Assembly: GCA_902794535.1 (NCBI GenBank) | Contig: CADBHQ010000008.1 | Coordinates: 1-64,000 of the forward strand | Direction of reading: 5' to 3' | Length of the DNA stretch: 64,000 nt | Source: Fibrobacter succinogenes | GTDB lineage: Bacteria > Fibrobacterota > Fibrobacteria > Fibrobacterales > Fibrobacteraceae | Translations under genes and position numbers: made by a program | The notes under the pieces: generated by a model | Database searches by the model: none | Told to the model about the DNA's origin: nothing | The model's input: only the letters and a program-made list of their open reading frames with translations | Shown: piece by piece, positions 36,048 to 45,172 of the stretch | How positions within the stretch are numbered: position 1 is the stretch's first letter | How the letters are laid out: each line of letters opens with the position of its first letter

Positions 36048-37823
36048 CTACTTCTTCTTGGAACCCTTCTTGGCCGGAGCGCTGATAGCCTTCTTGTAAA
36101 GGTTCATGTCGCTCAGGTACTTGATTGCTTCGTTCAACTGCTTGTCTTGCTTCAAGGAGAAGGCGGTACTTACGGAATCGTTGATGAACGCGGTCAAGAG
36201 TTCACGCTTGATGCCGTCCTTGATGTACTGCTTGTTTTCGTCGAACTGGGCGTTGCGGTTGTTTTCAAGAGCCTTGCGCATGTCTGCAATGCGCTTGGCG
36301 AGAGCGGTGTCGCTCACTACCTTGGCGCTATCGCCCATGTAGTTCTGTTCGCGGATAATGCTCTTTTCGAGTTGGTCCACGCCTACCAGTGCATTGCTCT
36401 TAATCTTGGTGAAGTTCGTGTCCTTCATGCAGAAGTCGCGGAACTGTGTGAACAGGCTGTCGGGAACTTCCCAGTTGGGGTCAATCTTCACGTTGTTCTT
36501 TTCGAGATCCGGGCGAATCTTGACGGCGAACTTGAAGTACATGGCCATGCGTTCCTGAACCTGCACGACCCAGGGCATTGGGGACAGTTCCACTTCTACG
36601 TCGGGGGATATACCACCGCTACCGAACATCATACGGCCGTTATGGGTGTAGAATGTATCGACCTTGGCGGTGTCCTTCTTGGTGGAATCGGCTTTGCCTT
36701 CGCTTTCTTCGGCGTATTCTTCTTCCAAGAGCTTGAGGCCCTTGATGCCATTTTCGGGCTTGTTGATGCAGCGTCCGAAGGGCAGGTAGTAGAAGGCGGT
36801 CGTAAGCTTGAGGGCGTTGCCCTGGTTGTCCAGCGGGAAAATCGTCTGCACGGAACCCTTACCGAAGGATGTCTTACCGATAATCAAGGCGCGGTCCCAG
36901 TCCTGAAGGGCGCCCGATACAATTTCGGCGGCGCTGGCGGAACCCTGGTTCAAAAGAACGACCATCGGCACTTCAGGCTTCACAATGCCGTTTTTGCGGG
37001 CGTGGCTTTCGGTCTTTTGAGTGCGGCCACGGGTGCTCACAATCAAATTGCCCTGCTTCAGGAACAATTCGCTGATTTCGATAGCCTGGTTCAAAAGTCC
37101 ACCCGGATTGTAGCGCATGTCGAGAATGATCTTCTTCATGCCCCTCTTCTGCAGGACCTTGAGGGCGTTTTCCACGTCGCTGGTGGTCTTGTCGCTAAAG
37201 GTGGCGAGCTTGATATAGCCGATATCCTTGGTGACCATGCCATAGTAGGGCACAGCGTGCACAATGATTTCGGCACGGGTAATGGTAAAGTCCATCAGGT
37301 CGGGCACGCCTTCGCGTTCAATGGAAACGGTCACGTCGGTGCCGATTTTACCACGAAGCTTGTTCACGGCTTCGTCGAGGGAAAGACCCTTGGTGTCCTT
37401 GCCGTCGATTTTACGGATGCGGTCGCCGGCGCGAATGCCCAGGCGGAAAGCCGGAGTGCCGGAAAGCGGCGAAATGACGGTCAAAATATTGTCGCGGAGG
37501 CTAATGGTAATGCCCACGCCGCCGAATTTACCTTCCATCGAAACCTTGAGGCTTTCGTAGTCCTTGGGCGAGAACACGGTGGTGTGCGGGTCTAGAATGT
37601 TGCGAATGCCGTTCAATGCCGCATCGGTGAGCTCGGTCGGGTTCACATCTTCGACATACTTGCGGTTCACTTCGGAAAGCACCTTGTTCAGGCGCGAAAC
37701 TTCGTTATAGAAATCGCCAGGAGGATCTTTCTTGTCGCTTGCTGCAAGCGGGCTTGTGGTGAGGCACAGAGCCGAAAGACCGGCTACAAAAAGGGTTCGA
37801 AAGTTCAGCATATTGAAATTCAT
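36048..37823 (-). CDS. S41 carboxyl-terminal processing protease
   Basis: A periplasmic Ser/Lys protease of the CtpA/Prc type (591 residues). The signal peptide covers about residues 1-25 (SPLAASDKK). Then come an N-terminal helical region, PDZ (about 85-170, GVGITISLRDNILTV) and the S41 catalytic core. The catalytic Ser is in NQGSASAAEIVSG (near 295) and Lys in GKTSFGKGSVQ, both present. A C-terminal region (from about 400) is helical and Lys-rich, longer than in minimal CtpA. It probably trims exported proteins. It is last-but-one in the minus-strand run towards mlaE, 8 bp away. Confidence 0.94.
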   Translation of the reverse strand: MNFNMLNFRTLFVAGLSALCLTTSPLAASDKKDPPGDFYNEVSRLNKVLSEVNRKYVEDVNPTELTDAALNGIRNILDPHTTVFSPKDYESLKVSMEGKFGGVGITISLRDNILTVISPLSGTPAFRLGIRAGDRIRKIDGKDTKGLSLDEAVNKLRGKIGTDVTVSIEREGVPDLMDFTITRAEIIVHAVPYYGMVTKDIGYIKLATFSDKTTSDVENALKVLQKRGMKKIILDMRYNPGGLLNQAIEISELFLKQGNLIVSTRGRTQKTESHARKNGIVKPEVPMVVLLNQGSASAAEIVSGALQDWDRALIIGKTSFGKGSVQTIFPLDNQGNALKLTTAFYYLPFGRCINKPENGIKGLKLLEEEYAEESEGKADSTKKDTAKVDTFYTHNGRMMFGSGGISPDVEVELSPMPWVVQVQERMAMYFKFAVKIRPDLEKNNVKIDPNWEVPDSLFTQFRDFCMKDTNFTKIKSNALVGVDQLEKSIIREQNYMGDSAKVVSDTALAKRIADMRKALENNRNAQFDENKQYIKDGIKRELLTAFINDSVSTAFSLKQDKQLNEAIKYLSDMNLYKKAISAPAKKGSKKK

Positions 37824-37868
37824 GCTTTAAAAATACAATTTCATTTGTTTGCTTGACTAATAAAAACG

Positions 37869-37898
37869 GAAAAAACCGGCCAAAAGGCCGGTTTTTAA
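37869..37898 (-). terminator. Terminator downstream of the sigma factor gene
   Basis: On the minus strand: AAAAACCGGCC-TTTT-GGCCGGTTTTTT. A perfect 10-bp stem with T run, 30 bp after the sigma factor stop at 37928 and before the protease start at 37823. Confidence 0.92.
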
Positions 37899-37927
37899 TA
37901 TAAGGAGAGAGAGAAAAAAGGTCAAAA

Positions 37928-38782
37928 TTAGGCGGCGTCGTTCAAAACGCGGGCAAGCTGTTCATTCCGGAGCTTTTCGAGTGCGGAATCCTTGAGCTGG
38001 CGGGTGCGTTCCTTGGAAAGGCCGACCATCGGGGCGATTTCCTTCAAGTTCAGGTCGGAATCCATCTTGAAACCGAAATAGAGCTTGATGATTTCCTTTT
38101 CCTGGGCGGAAAGGCTGTTGTTCATCGCCTTGTTAAAGAGCTTGGAACGGTTGTTCTTTTCAGCGAGTTCATCGGTGCGGAATTCTTGAGCCGCAATGGT
38201 GTCGCCGAGAGTCATATCGCCGTCTTCGCCAACGGGGGTGTCGAGAGACGTAGACTTGTTACCCATCATCAAGATCTTTTCGATGTCGTCGGCTTTGTAC
38301 TTGCTAACGCCTTCGAGGCTCTTCGGGTCAAGCATGAGACCGCCGCCAACGACCTGGTGCATCTGGCCGCCCTTCTTGGCGAAGCGACGGAGCACGAGTT
38401 CCTTTTCGGCGCTGATGCGGACCAAACGGCCGCGTTCTGCGATGGCGCGAGTGATGTTCTGGCGAACCCACCAAACGGCATAGCTGATGAACTTGATTTT
38501 CTGGGAGTGGTCAAAGCGGCGAGCGGCTTCAATGAGGCCCATGTTGCCTTCATTAATGAGCTCGTTCACATCGATGCCCTGACCTTTGTAAAGATTTGCG
38601 ATGTTTACGACGAAGCGGAGGTTGCTTTTGACGAGCAGGTCCATGGCTTCGCGGCTGCCTTCGCGGACTTTTGCGAGAACAACCTTTTCTTGTTCCTTAG
38701 TAAGCAGAGGATATTTAGAAATATCGTTCAGATACTGGAAATAAACATCCCTGTCGTCACGAACGTGTGTATTCTTTGTCAT
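37928..38782 (-). CDS. Sigma-70 family RNA polymerase sigma factor (RpoD/RpoS-like)
   Basis: A 284-residue sigma factor from the ATG at 38782. In order: region 1.2 (DVYFQYLNDISKYPLLT), region 2 (NLRFVVNIANLY, then the -10 recognition helix YAVWWVRQNITRAI), region 3, and region 4 with the HTH LKEIAPMVGLSKERTRQLKD. Region 1.1 is absent, so it is RpoS-like or a group 2 sigma. The start is uncertain: a GTG at 38851 extends it by 23 residues but lacks a Shine-Dalgarno, whereas GAGG precedes the ATG at 38782. A strong Shine-Dalgarno with ATG-TAA lies between the two. Confidence 0.92.
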   Translation of the reverse strand: MTKNTHVRDDRDVYFQYLNDISKYPLLTKEQEKVVLAKVREGSREAMDLLVKSNLRFVVNIANLYKGQGIDVNELINEGNMGLIEAARRFDHSQKIKFISYAVWWVRQNITRAIAERGRLVRISAEKELVLRRFAKKGGQMHQVVGGGLMLDPKSLEGVSKYKADDIEKILMMGNKSTSLDTPVGEDGDMTLGDTIAAQEFRTDELAEKNNRSKLFNKAMNNSLSAQEKEIIKLYFGFKMDSDLNLKEIAPMVGLSKERTRQLKDSALEKLRNEQLARVLNDAA

Positions 38783-38808
38783 ATCAACCTCGTTGCTTGT
38801 TGTTTCGT

Positions 38809-38833
38809 TTACATTCGTAAATCTACCTCCTTT
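38809..38833 (-). promoter_or_regulatory. Strong Shine-Dalgarno with start-stop ATG-TAA in sigma factor leader
   Basis: On the minus strand, AAAGGAGGT (38833-38825) is followed after 11 nt by ATG-TAA (38814-38809). This would be a start-stop minimal ORF 27 bp upstream of the likely sigma factor ATG. It may reduce or tune initiation at the downstream site; the spacing is longer than ideal. Confidence 0.45.
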
Positions 38834-38982
38834 TGCATTTTGAAGTGTCACGGATTATGTCTTTGTTCGCAAAAGTTATTTGTGAATTTCGTCAAAAAAA
38901 ACGGCACTTTTGTCACGTTTTTGTCATAACGCCCTTTTTTTTGCCTAAATAAGGGCTATTTTTGTGTTTGCAAGAGGAAAAA

Positions 38983-40161
38983 ATGACGACAAAATACGCA
39001 AAATCCGCTGCGGAGCTTCAAGAGGCTCAATTCGAAAAAAACGAGCGAGAATTGATCGAAATCATTGGCGATGAGAACGATGCTCAGTATCCGATTCCGA
39101 CCTTTGCGTTGATGATTCTGATTTGGCTGTTCATCTTGCTGTTTCCGCTGATATTGTTGCTTGATCCGACATATCCGTTGACGCGAGTGTCGTTTATCAA
39201 TCTTGCGACCTATTATTTGCCGCTCTTGGCAACTTTTTTGACCTTCCTGGTGAACCAGCGTTACCTTGTTCCAAAGTGCTTTTTTAGAAAACGCTATGCG
39301 TTGTTCTTTGCGGGTAATGCCTTGATTCTTTTTCTTTCGTTGCTTGGCCGCGAAGTGTTTTACTTCTTGATTCATCGTAAGGCAGGTGAGGGCATTGTAG
39401 AATTCTTTAGCAATTATTGTTTTAGTGCGGGGGCCGTGCGCGGGCATTTTTCCATTTGGACGGTTCTTGTGTTTGTGATTGCGCTTGCTCTCATTTGTTT
39501 TGTATGCATTTTGATTTCGATGTTTTCGAGGTTGATTATCAGGGCGTTTATCTTGCGTGAAAAGAAACGCTCGACTTTGGAATACGAACTCAAGTTCTTG
39601 AAAAACCAACTTTCGCCGCATTTCTTGTTTAACACTTTGAACAACATTACTAGCCTGATTCGTATAGACCCTGATCTTGCGGAAACAAGCATGACAAAGC
39701 TTTCGCAGTTGATTCGCGTGATGCTTTACCAAACTGGCGATAAGTATATTTCGCTTAAAGAAGATGTGGGCATTCTTGAAAAATATGCAGAACTTGAAAA
39801 ATTAAGACATGACGATTCCTTTGATTTTAAGTTTGAATATGAACTTGAAAATCCGGATTGCCAGGTGGAGCCTTTGTTGATGATGCCCTTGATGGAAAAC
39901 GCGATGAAGCATTGTGTGAATCCGGACGGCAAGAGCTTTGCGCATATTAAAATTGTGCAGAAAGAAAATACGCTTTCGTTTATTAGCGAAAACAGCAACT
40001 TCCCGCGCAAGGCAAAGCCGAATGCGAGCGGCCTTGGACTTTCGACATTCAAGAAGCGCTTGGAACTTATGTACGGTGAACGCTACCAGTACAAAGCTGG
40101 TGTAGAGGGCGATATATATAGAACGGAATTGAAAGTGGAATTGAAGAAAGATTCCGTGTAA
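38983..40161 (+). CDS. LytS/YehU-type membrane histidine kinase
   Basis: A 392-residue sensor kinase. The start at 38983 follows AGAGGA and drops seven unlikely residues. Four to six membrane segments occupy about residues 38-175. A His_kinase (PF06580-type) dimerisation domain carries the phosphoacceptor in LSPHFLFNTLNNI (about residue 212). A HATPase_c domain follows, with MPLMENAMKHCVN and GLGLSTFKKRLELMYGE. Such kinases normally pair with a LytTR response regulator, but none is encoded beside it. It is divergent from the sigma factor gene, with 200 bp between the starts. Confidence 0.92.
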   Translation: MTTKYAKSAAELQEAQFEKNERELIEIIGDENDAQYPIPTFALMILIWLFILLFPLILLLDPTYPLTRVSFINLATYYLPLLATFLTFLVNQRYLVPKCFFRKRYALFFAGNALILFLSLLGREVFYFLIHRKAGEGIVEFFSNYCFSAGAVRGHFSIWTVLVFVIALALICFVCILISMFSRLIIRAFILREKKRSTLEYELKFLKNQLSPHFLFNTLNNITSLIRIDPDLAETSMTKLSQLIRVMLYQTGDKYISLKEDVGILEKYAELEKLRHDDSFDFKFEYELENPDCQVEPLLMMPLMENAMKHCVNPDGKSFAHIKIVQKENTLSFISENSNFPRKAKPNASGLGLSTFKKRLELMYGERYQYKAGVEGDIYRTELKVELKKDSV

Positions 40162-40336
40162 ACGCTGTATACACTTTTTTTGAAAAATTCCGAACGACGT
40201 CTTTACAATAAAAATTTGTTTATCTATAATTCGGTTCGGAGCAATTAAATAGTTGCTTTGTTTTTATATGGCTTTTTATATCCTGTCTAGCGAATGCTAG
40301 GGAGTTCAACAAACATCTTTTAAAAATGGAGGTCCT

Positions 40337-41599
40337 ATGAAAAATAGGATGTCAAGGTGTGCAGCCTTGATTGGGACCGTATTGTCTCTTTCAAGTTTTG
40401 CACAAGTCTGTAATGATGTTTCGCTGTATAAAAATGGCGAAGCAGGTAAAATGGAAACGACGAACATGACGTTCCCGGAAGCGCCGGAATGGAGCGCTAA
40501 TTGGGGCGAAATGAACCCGGGCGAAAGGGAGGCGCTTACCCCGCCTTACATCCGCTTGTCTGGTATGAAAGGCAAGGCGGGGGATTGGACGGGGCTTTTG
40601 CTGCTGAATAAGTTACCCATAACCGTCCAATCCGGGAACGTGCTCTTGAAGGTGCGTGCCACGCAAAAAAGCAAGTTCGGTATTTGGCTGGTAGGCGATT
40701 TCGGCAATAGCGGTATCAAGTTCTTTGATCTTGATGCGAACAAGACGCATTCGCTGAAGGTCCCGGTGGCAGAACTTGTCGGCAATTCTGCCAAAAAAAT
40801 TGCGCATATTGGCGTGGGACTCTTTGATGTGCCTGCGCGCCAATACACGACACTCTTTATTGATGATGTGTCGCTTAGTTGCGCCGTGTCGGGAACATTG
40901 GCCGGCGATGCTGAAAAAGATGTATATCCGTATAGCGATTTGGACCCGAAAACTCCATACCGCGAAGGCAAATTCTTGAGTACGCCTGCACCTAAGACTT
41001 CGGCGGCGTATTCCGATGAAAATCGCCGAAAATTGGCGGATTCTACTCGAGCAGATTTTGTGCTGAGTGAACAGGAACATCGACAGATTGAAGAATTCCC
41101 GACTCGGACTGATTTGACTCCGCAAAAGTCTCGCAACGGCTGGTTCCGCAACATGTATTTCGTTGATCGGAATCGTCTGCGCGATAGCGTGATTGCTAAT
41201 CCGAAGGGACTGTTCTACGAAGCAAATGAACGTGCCGCAGAAAGGGATAATCGCGAGATGCCCTTGCTGATTGGCAATGTGGATTACGTTTACCGCGTGT
41301 GTGCTGACAGTGCATGTAACAGCTCGCAAATGATGAATGCCCGGATTTTGCAGGCGGGTTTGCCTTCGGCAAGTGTGCGTGGGTCGATGCTCAAGATTTT
41401 CTATGACCCCTATTTTATTTGCACGAATAGAAATTCGTTGCCGACGGTAGAAGTCTATACCAAGAATAAATGGCAGATACTAGAACCGAAATCCGAAATG
41501 CTGATTGAATTTAGCTCGGCTGGTGTGCGGTCAATAAAAGTTCGACTTTCCGAAGGCGGCGTAACCATTAACCAAACTTTATTCGTGGAGGTAAAGTAA
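40337..41599 (+). CDS. Exported protein with jelly-roll binding-like domain
   Basis: Unrecognised 420-residue secreted protein. Signal peptide about residues 1-22 (LSSFAQVCND). The first part (about 30-195, WTGLLLLNKLPITVQSGNVLLKVRA, then TTLFIDDVSLSC) has the beta-strand pattern of carbohydrate-binding jelly rolls. A charged segment follows, and the C-terminal part is again beta-rich. GGAGGT lies before the ATG. Its stop overlaps the start of the hydrolase gene (TAATG), so the two are coupled and probably act together on the surface. No enzyme motif was seen in this one. Confidence 0.72.
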   Translation: MKNRMSRCAALIGTVLSLSSFAQVCNDVSLYKNGEAGKMETTNMTFPEAPEWSANWGEMNPGEREALTPPYIRLSGMKGKAGDWTGLLLLNKLPITVQSGNVLLKVRATQKSKFGIWLVGDFGNSGIKFFDLDANKTHSLKVPVAELVGNSAKKIAHIGVGLFDVPARQYTTLFIDDVSLSCAVSGTLAGDAEKDVYPYSDLDPKTPYREGKFLSTPAPKTSAAYSDENRRKLADSTRADFVLSEQEHRQIEEFPTRTDLTPQKSRNGWFRNMYFVDRNRLRDSVIANPKGLFYEANERAAERDNREMPLLIGNVDYVYRVCADSACNSSQMMNARILQAGLPSASVRGSMLKIFYDPYFICTNRNSLPTVEVYTKNKWQILEPKSEMLIEFSSAGVRSIKVRLSEGGVTINQTLFVEVK

Positions 41600-44121
41600 T
41601 GAAATCTTTGTCGTTTATTTTAGCTTTGTTGGTTTGCGCATCGTTTTCTGCGGCACGAGAATACATGGATTTGTTCTTCGCTAAGGACAAAAATCGTAGC
41701 GCCGATAACCTATGCATTGTAAAGCTGAATTCGCATGTGATGTCGCATCTAGATGCGGCGGGGGAATCGTGTACGCTTTCGCAGATGGTGGCGGGCGCGA
41801 GAGTTTTGAACCCTCAGGTTGACGAATCGCAAAAGTACAATTTTAATCTAGTCCGCCCCTTTTTAATTATTGATGGAATTTACCTTGGTACAGACGAAAG
41901 GCGGACTTTAAGTGATATGCAAGACGAAGTGGAACGCTTTGGTATTGTAGATCCGCTTGTAGAATTGGGCTATACGCCTGTTCTTGTGAAGCTTCAGGAA
42001 TCGGTGACAAGGTCTTTGGAAGAAAATGCGCAAACGCTTGCGAGTGTTTTGCGTATTATGAATTCGAATACTCTTTTTGGCTTTGAAAATAAGCTGACCG
42101 ATGGCTTTGTTGTGCTTGGTGTAAGCCAGGGCGGTATTTTAGGGCGTTATGCGGCGTATTTGTACGATAGCAAGCGAAATAAGAAAACGGATGCACCCAT
42201 TCGTTTGTATGCGTCTTTGGATTCGCCGCATCAGGGTGCCGTTATGCCGCTGTCCCTTTACTACACCATTAATTTCTGGGCTGAAGAAGGAGGCTCTGCC
42301 GAGGCGGAAGCTTTCAAGGATTTGATTGAAGGCCCGGGGGCAAGCGGATTATTACTGCATCAGAAAAAGTGTATCGATGATAAATGTACAGATTACAAGT
42401 ATGAAGTAGACACGTCTACGAAACGATTCCTTTTTGGTGAATATCGCAAGGCTGCCGAATATAAGGGATTCCCTGTAATACTTGTTGCCCAAGGACAATT
42501 AAAAGGAAAAATTCCTGTGCATTCTGATACCTATTTTGTGCTGAATAGGCATGCGGATAAGTTGGGCGGTACGTATGGCCGTGCAGAAAGTAAGCTTTAT
42601 TCTTATACCGATGGCAAAAAGGAAATTGCCAAGAATAGAATATATCAGTTCCCGGGGGATATCGTAGAAGATTCTCCTGTAGAGCCTGCTACGTATGATT
42701 TTATTCAGGGTAGCACGTATCCCTTTGCAGAAACCATGTACAAGGGCTTGCGCGAAGGAATGCTTGATGCAATGCCGACGGGAATGACTAAAAATATTGC
42801 GATTTTCCCTGTTGAATTGGAAACGAGTTGGGATGAAGATACCCTGATACAACAGAATAGCACCTTTATTCCGACGGCAAGTGCCATGGATTTGAATTGC
42901 AATGGGACGCTTGCCATGAAGGATAATTGTGCCTTTACTCAAAGTCATTCCGGTTTTCCGTTTATGCTGCCTGGAACAAAAAGCTCGGGTGATGCGGTTT
43001 ATGCGGTAGATGCAACGCATCCGCGCTATAATGAAGCCATTAGCGGCAGGCATGTTGAATTGCCTAGCGAGAATATGAAGGCGGATACGTCTGTTATTGC
43101 GGGCTTGCAAGTCGATATGTGGCGAGTTCTTTGTGAACTTGCAAATTTTGACTATGATTCAACGAGCAAGGAATTCCGCAATCAAAACTTGTCTTGGTAT
43201 TTTGCGCCGGGAACGGATTGCATCGACCAGTCGAAAATGCCTGCATTCTTGAAGACTAGCGGTTACGTTCAAAAGAAATCTTTTGCCTATAGCCGTTATG
43301 ATTACAATGCAGATGCGACAGAACAAGATAAAAAGGTGACATTTGATGTGCCCGCCGGATGGCATAAGGTGGCCTCTTTTAATAATGGAAGTGATTTGCC
43401 GGAAGGAGCTTCTTTTGAAGTTGAATTTACGGTTAACAGCTCGAAGGGCTCTTGGGTGAAGGCTGAAGTTCTGTTGCTTAAATCTTTGGCAAGCAATACT
43501 CAGTTGCAATTGCAAGAAAAGAGTGTTGCTATAGATGGGAAAAAACATCGTATATATTGGAAACTCCCTGCTGGTGAGGGTTCCCTCAAGAATTATCGCT
43601 GGATTCGTTTGGTCCTGAATTCAGATGGTGGCAATGTAACGGTTTCTAACCCTGTTTTGACTCGAACAATTGAAAATTCTGACAAGAAATATGAATCTGT
43701 TAGCGAAAATCTTTATCCGAGCTCCTATCAATTTGTTCCGTGGACTTCGGCGGTTTCTGTAAAGCCGTATAGTGATGCGCTGGGTTCTGGGGTTTCACTG
43801 CATTATCAAAAATACAATCAAGGCGCTTATTTGAATCTAAACGGAGAAAAGAGTCTAGATTCCTATAATAAGTTGCTAGTCTATTATTGGCCCGGCACAT
43901 GTCAGGGAACAGGAGTTTATTTCGATTCCTATTCCCAGGGAATAGAATTGCTGCGTAACAACGCTTATGTCGATGGAAATTTCTTGGTGAAAGAAATCCC
44001 GCTTTCGGACATCGTCGATGCCAAAATTACGCACAATCATCGCAAAATTGCATCTAGATTGGTCTTTGCCAGCGTGAAAACGGATGAGGTTTGTTCTGTG
44101 TACAGAATTTTTGCAAAATAG
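41599..44121 (+). CDS. Secreted alpha/beta-hydrolase with C-terminal binding-like domain
   Basis: An 840-residue secreted protein. It has a signal peptide (about 1-18, SFSAAREY) and an alpha/beta-hydrolase-like domain (about 80-330). The nucleophile elbow is VLGVSQGGILGRYAA, with Ser in GVSQGG, and a possible acid follows in LYASLDSPHQG. The remainder (about 560-840) is beta-rich and contains VPAGWHKVASFNNGS, suggesting a carbohydrate-binding module. An esterase or lipase acting on plant cell-wall polymers is plausible but substrate is unproven. Its start shares bases with the preceding gene's stop (41597-41601), so it is co-translated with it. Confidence 0.72.
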   Translation: MKSLSFILALLVCASFSAAREYMDLFFAKDKNRSADNLCIVKLNSHVMSHLDAAGESCTLSQMVAGARVLNPQVDESQKYNFNLVRPFLIIDGIYLGTDERRTLSDMQDEVERFGIVDPLVELGYTPVLVKLQESVTRSLEENAQTLASVLRIMNSNTLFGFENKLTDGFVVLGVSQGGILGRYAAYLYDSKRNKKTDAPIRLYASLDSPHQGAVMPLSLYYTINFWAEEGGSAEAEAFKDLIEGPGASGLLLHQKKCIDDKCTDYKYEVDTSTKRFLFGEYRKAAEYKGFPVILVAQGQLKGKIPVHSDTYFVLNRHADKLGGTYGRAESKLYSYTDGKKEIAKNRIYQFPGDIVEDSPVEPATYDFIQGSTYPFAETMYKGLREGMLDAMPTGMTKNIAIFPVELETSWDEDTLIQQNSTFIPTASAMDLNCNGTLAMKDNCAFTQSHSGFPFMLPGTKSSGDAVYAVDATHPRYNEAISGRHVELPSENMKADTSVIAGLQVDMWRVLCELANFDYDSTSKEFRNQNLSWYFAPGTDCIDQSKMPAFLKTSGYVQKKSFAYSRYDYNADATEQDKKVTFDVPAGWHKVASFNNGSDLPEGASFEVEFTVNSSKGSWVKAEVLLLKSLASNTQLQLQEKSVAIDGKKHRIYWKLPAGEGSLKNYRWIRLVLNSDGGNVTVSNPVLTRTIENSDKKYESVSENLYPSSYQFVPWTSAVSVKPYSDALGSGVSLHYQKYNQGAYLNLNGEKSLDSYNKLLVYYWPGTCQGTGVYFDSYSQGIELLRNNAYVDGNFLVKEIPLSDIVDAKITHNHRKIASRLVFASVKTDEVCSVYRIFAK

Positions 44122-44195
44122 GGCCGAATTTTAGGCGATAATCTTATTTTTCTTTGCGGTATGGGGTTGTTCATGCCGCGTTTTTAGGAGAAACC

Positions 44196-45005
44196 ATGAT
44201 GATAAAAAAAATGATTCCGCTGGCGGGGTTGTCTGTTATGGCGATTGCGCTTACTGGGTGTCTTCAACCAACTGCACGATCCATGGGTGCAACGCTTATG
44301 CCTGCACCCTTGACGCATCGGGCGAATCCTGATAGTGCCTCGCAAGAGATTTCGCTGGCTGCATCGGGCTTTTACGGGCATACGGGTAATGCCTACAATG
44401 TAGAAGACTTGAATGCGGGCGGTGGAAATGTGGGTGTTACCTATCGCTTGGGTGGAAAGCTTTCTCCACTTTTTGCGAATGTAGCTGTGGGCGCTTTTGG
44501 AGGTTCGCTCCAGTTTGGTTGCGACAAAAACAGCGACTGCGATAAAAGCAATTCTTTCGATCAAAAGTATGCTGATTGGCTAAAAACTGATGAAGGCTCG
44601 GATAGCTATAGCTTCTGGAATGTGCAGGAACGTGTCCTTGTGGGTGCTGATTTTAATATCGGCTATGCCATTTTCGGTGCCGCTGCGGGCGTTCAGATGT
44701 TCCAGGGCGGTTCTGACTACGATGATATGCGAAAAAAACTAGGCGAAGACAATCTTGTCGATAACGTTGACAAAAACAATGGTGTCGGAGTTGTTTCTTC
44801 TGTATGGCTTGGCTCGTACTTAGGGCGTCAAGGTCAATATGGTAACTTGGTTGCTGAAATGGATATCTTCTATAAAGGTGATATCGATGATTGGACATCT
44901 TCTATCAAGTGGACTTATACGCACCCGAGTGGATTCTTCGGCGGGGCGGCTTACGGAAACTTGATGGAGTTGACCCTGTTTATCGGCAAACAGTTCGTAT
45001 TCTAG
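44196..45005 (+). CDS. Lipoprotein with barrel-like body
   Basis: A 269-residue product from the ATG at 44196, which follows AGGAGA. It has a lipoprotein signal (lipobox ALTGC, about residues 17-21). The body is beta-rich with glycine and aromatic residues (ISLAASGFYGHTG, VGADFNIGYAIFGAAAGV) and ends LMELTLFIGKQFVF, the terminal Phe being typical of outer-membrane barrels. A lipid anchor together with a barrel is uncommon. Function is not recognised. Confidence 0.75.
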   Translation: MMIKKMIPLAGLSVMAIALTGCLQPTARSMGATLMPAPLTHRANPDSASQEISLAASGFYGHTGNAYNVEDLNAGGGNVGVTYRLGGKLSPLFANVAVGAFGGSLQFGCDKNSDCDKSNSFDQKYADWLKTDEGSDSYSFWNVQERVLVGADFNIGYAIFGAAAGVQMFQGGSDYDDMRKKLGEDNLVDNVDKNNGVGVVSSVWLGSYLGRQGQYGNLVAEMDIFYKGDIDDWTSSIKWTYTHPSGFFGGAAYGNLMELTLFIGKQFVF

Positions 45006-45034
45006 TAATAAACTCCCGTAAAAAAGCAAAACAG

Positions 45035-45064
45035 AAGTTCCCGGCATTTTGCCGGGAACTTTTG
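45035..45064 (+). terminator. Terminator of the 44196 gene
   Basis: AAGTTCCCGGC-ATTTT-GCCGGGAACTTTT, 30 bp after the stop. A second perfect hairpin, GCCCCAGTT-GTTAA-AACTGGGGC, follows at 45079-45100 without a clear T run. Confidence 0.85.
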
Positions 45065-45104
45065 CTTGTGAGCAACAAGCCCCAGTTGTTAAACTGGGGC
45101 GAAA

Positions 45105-45133
45105 TAAAAAAGCCGTGGATTGAACCACGGCTC
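45105..45133 (-). terminator. Terminator of the carboxyltransferase gene
   Basis: On the minus strand: AGCCGTGG-TTCAAT-CCACGGCT followed by TTTTTATT, 40 bp after the stop at 45173. Confidence 0.85.
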
Positions 45134-45172
45134 TTTCTAATTTGTTTGTAGAGCGGCGATTGCCGCAACAAA

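Noticed and set aside
36147-37595. Plus-strand open frame opposite the S41 protease
   Set aside because: Antisense shadow; catalytic motifs are on the minus strand.
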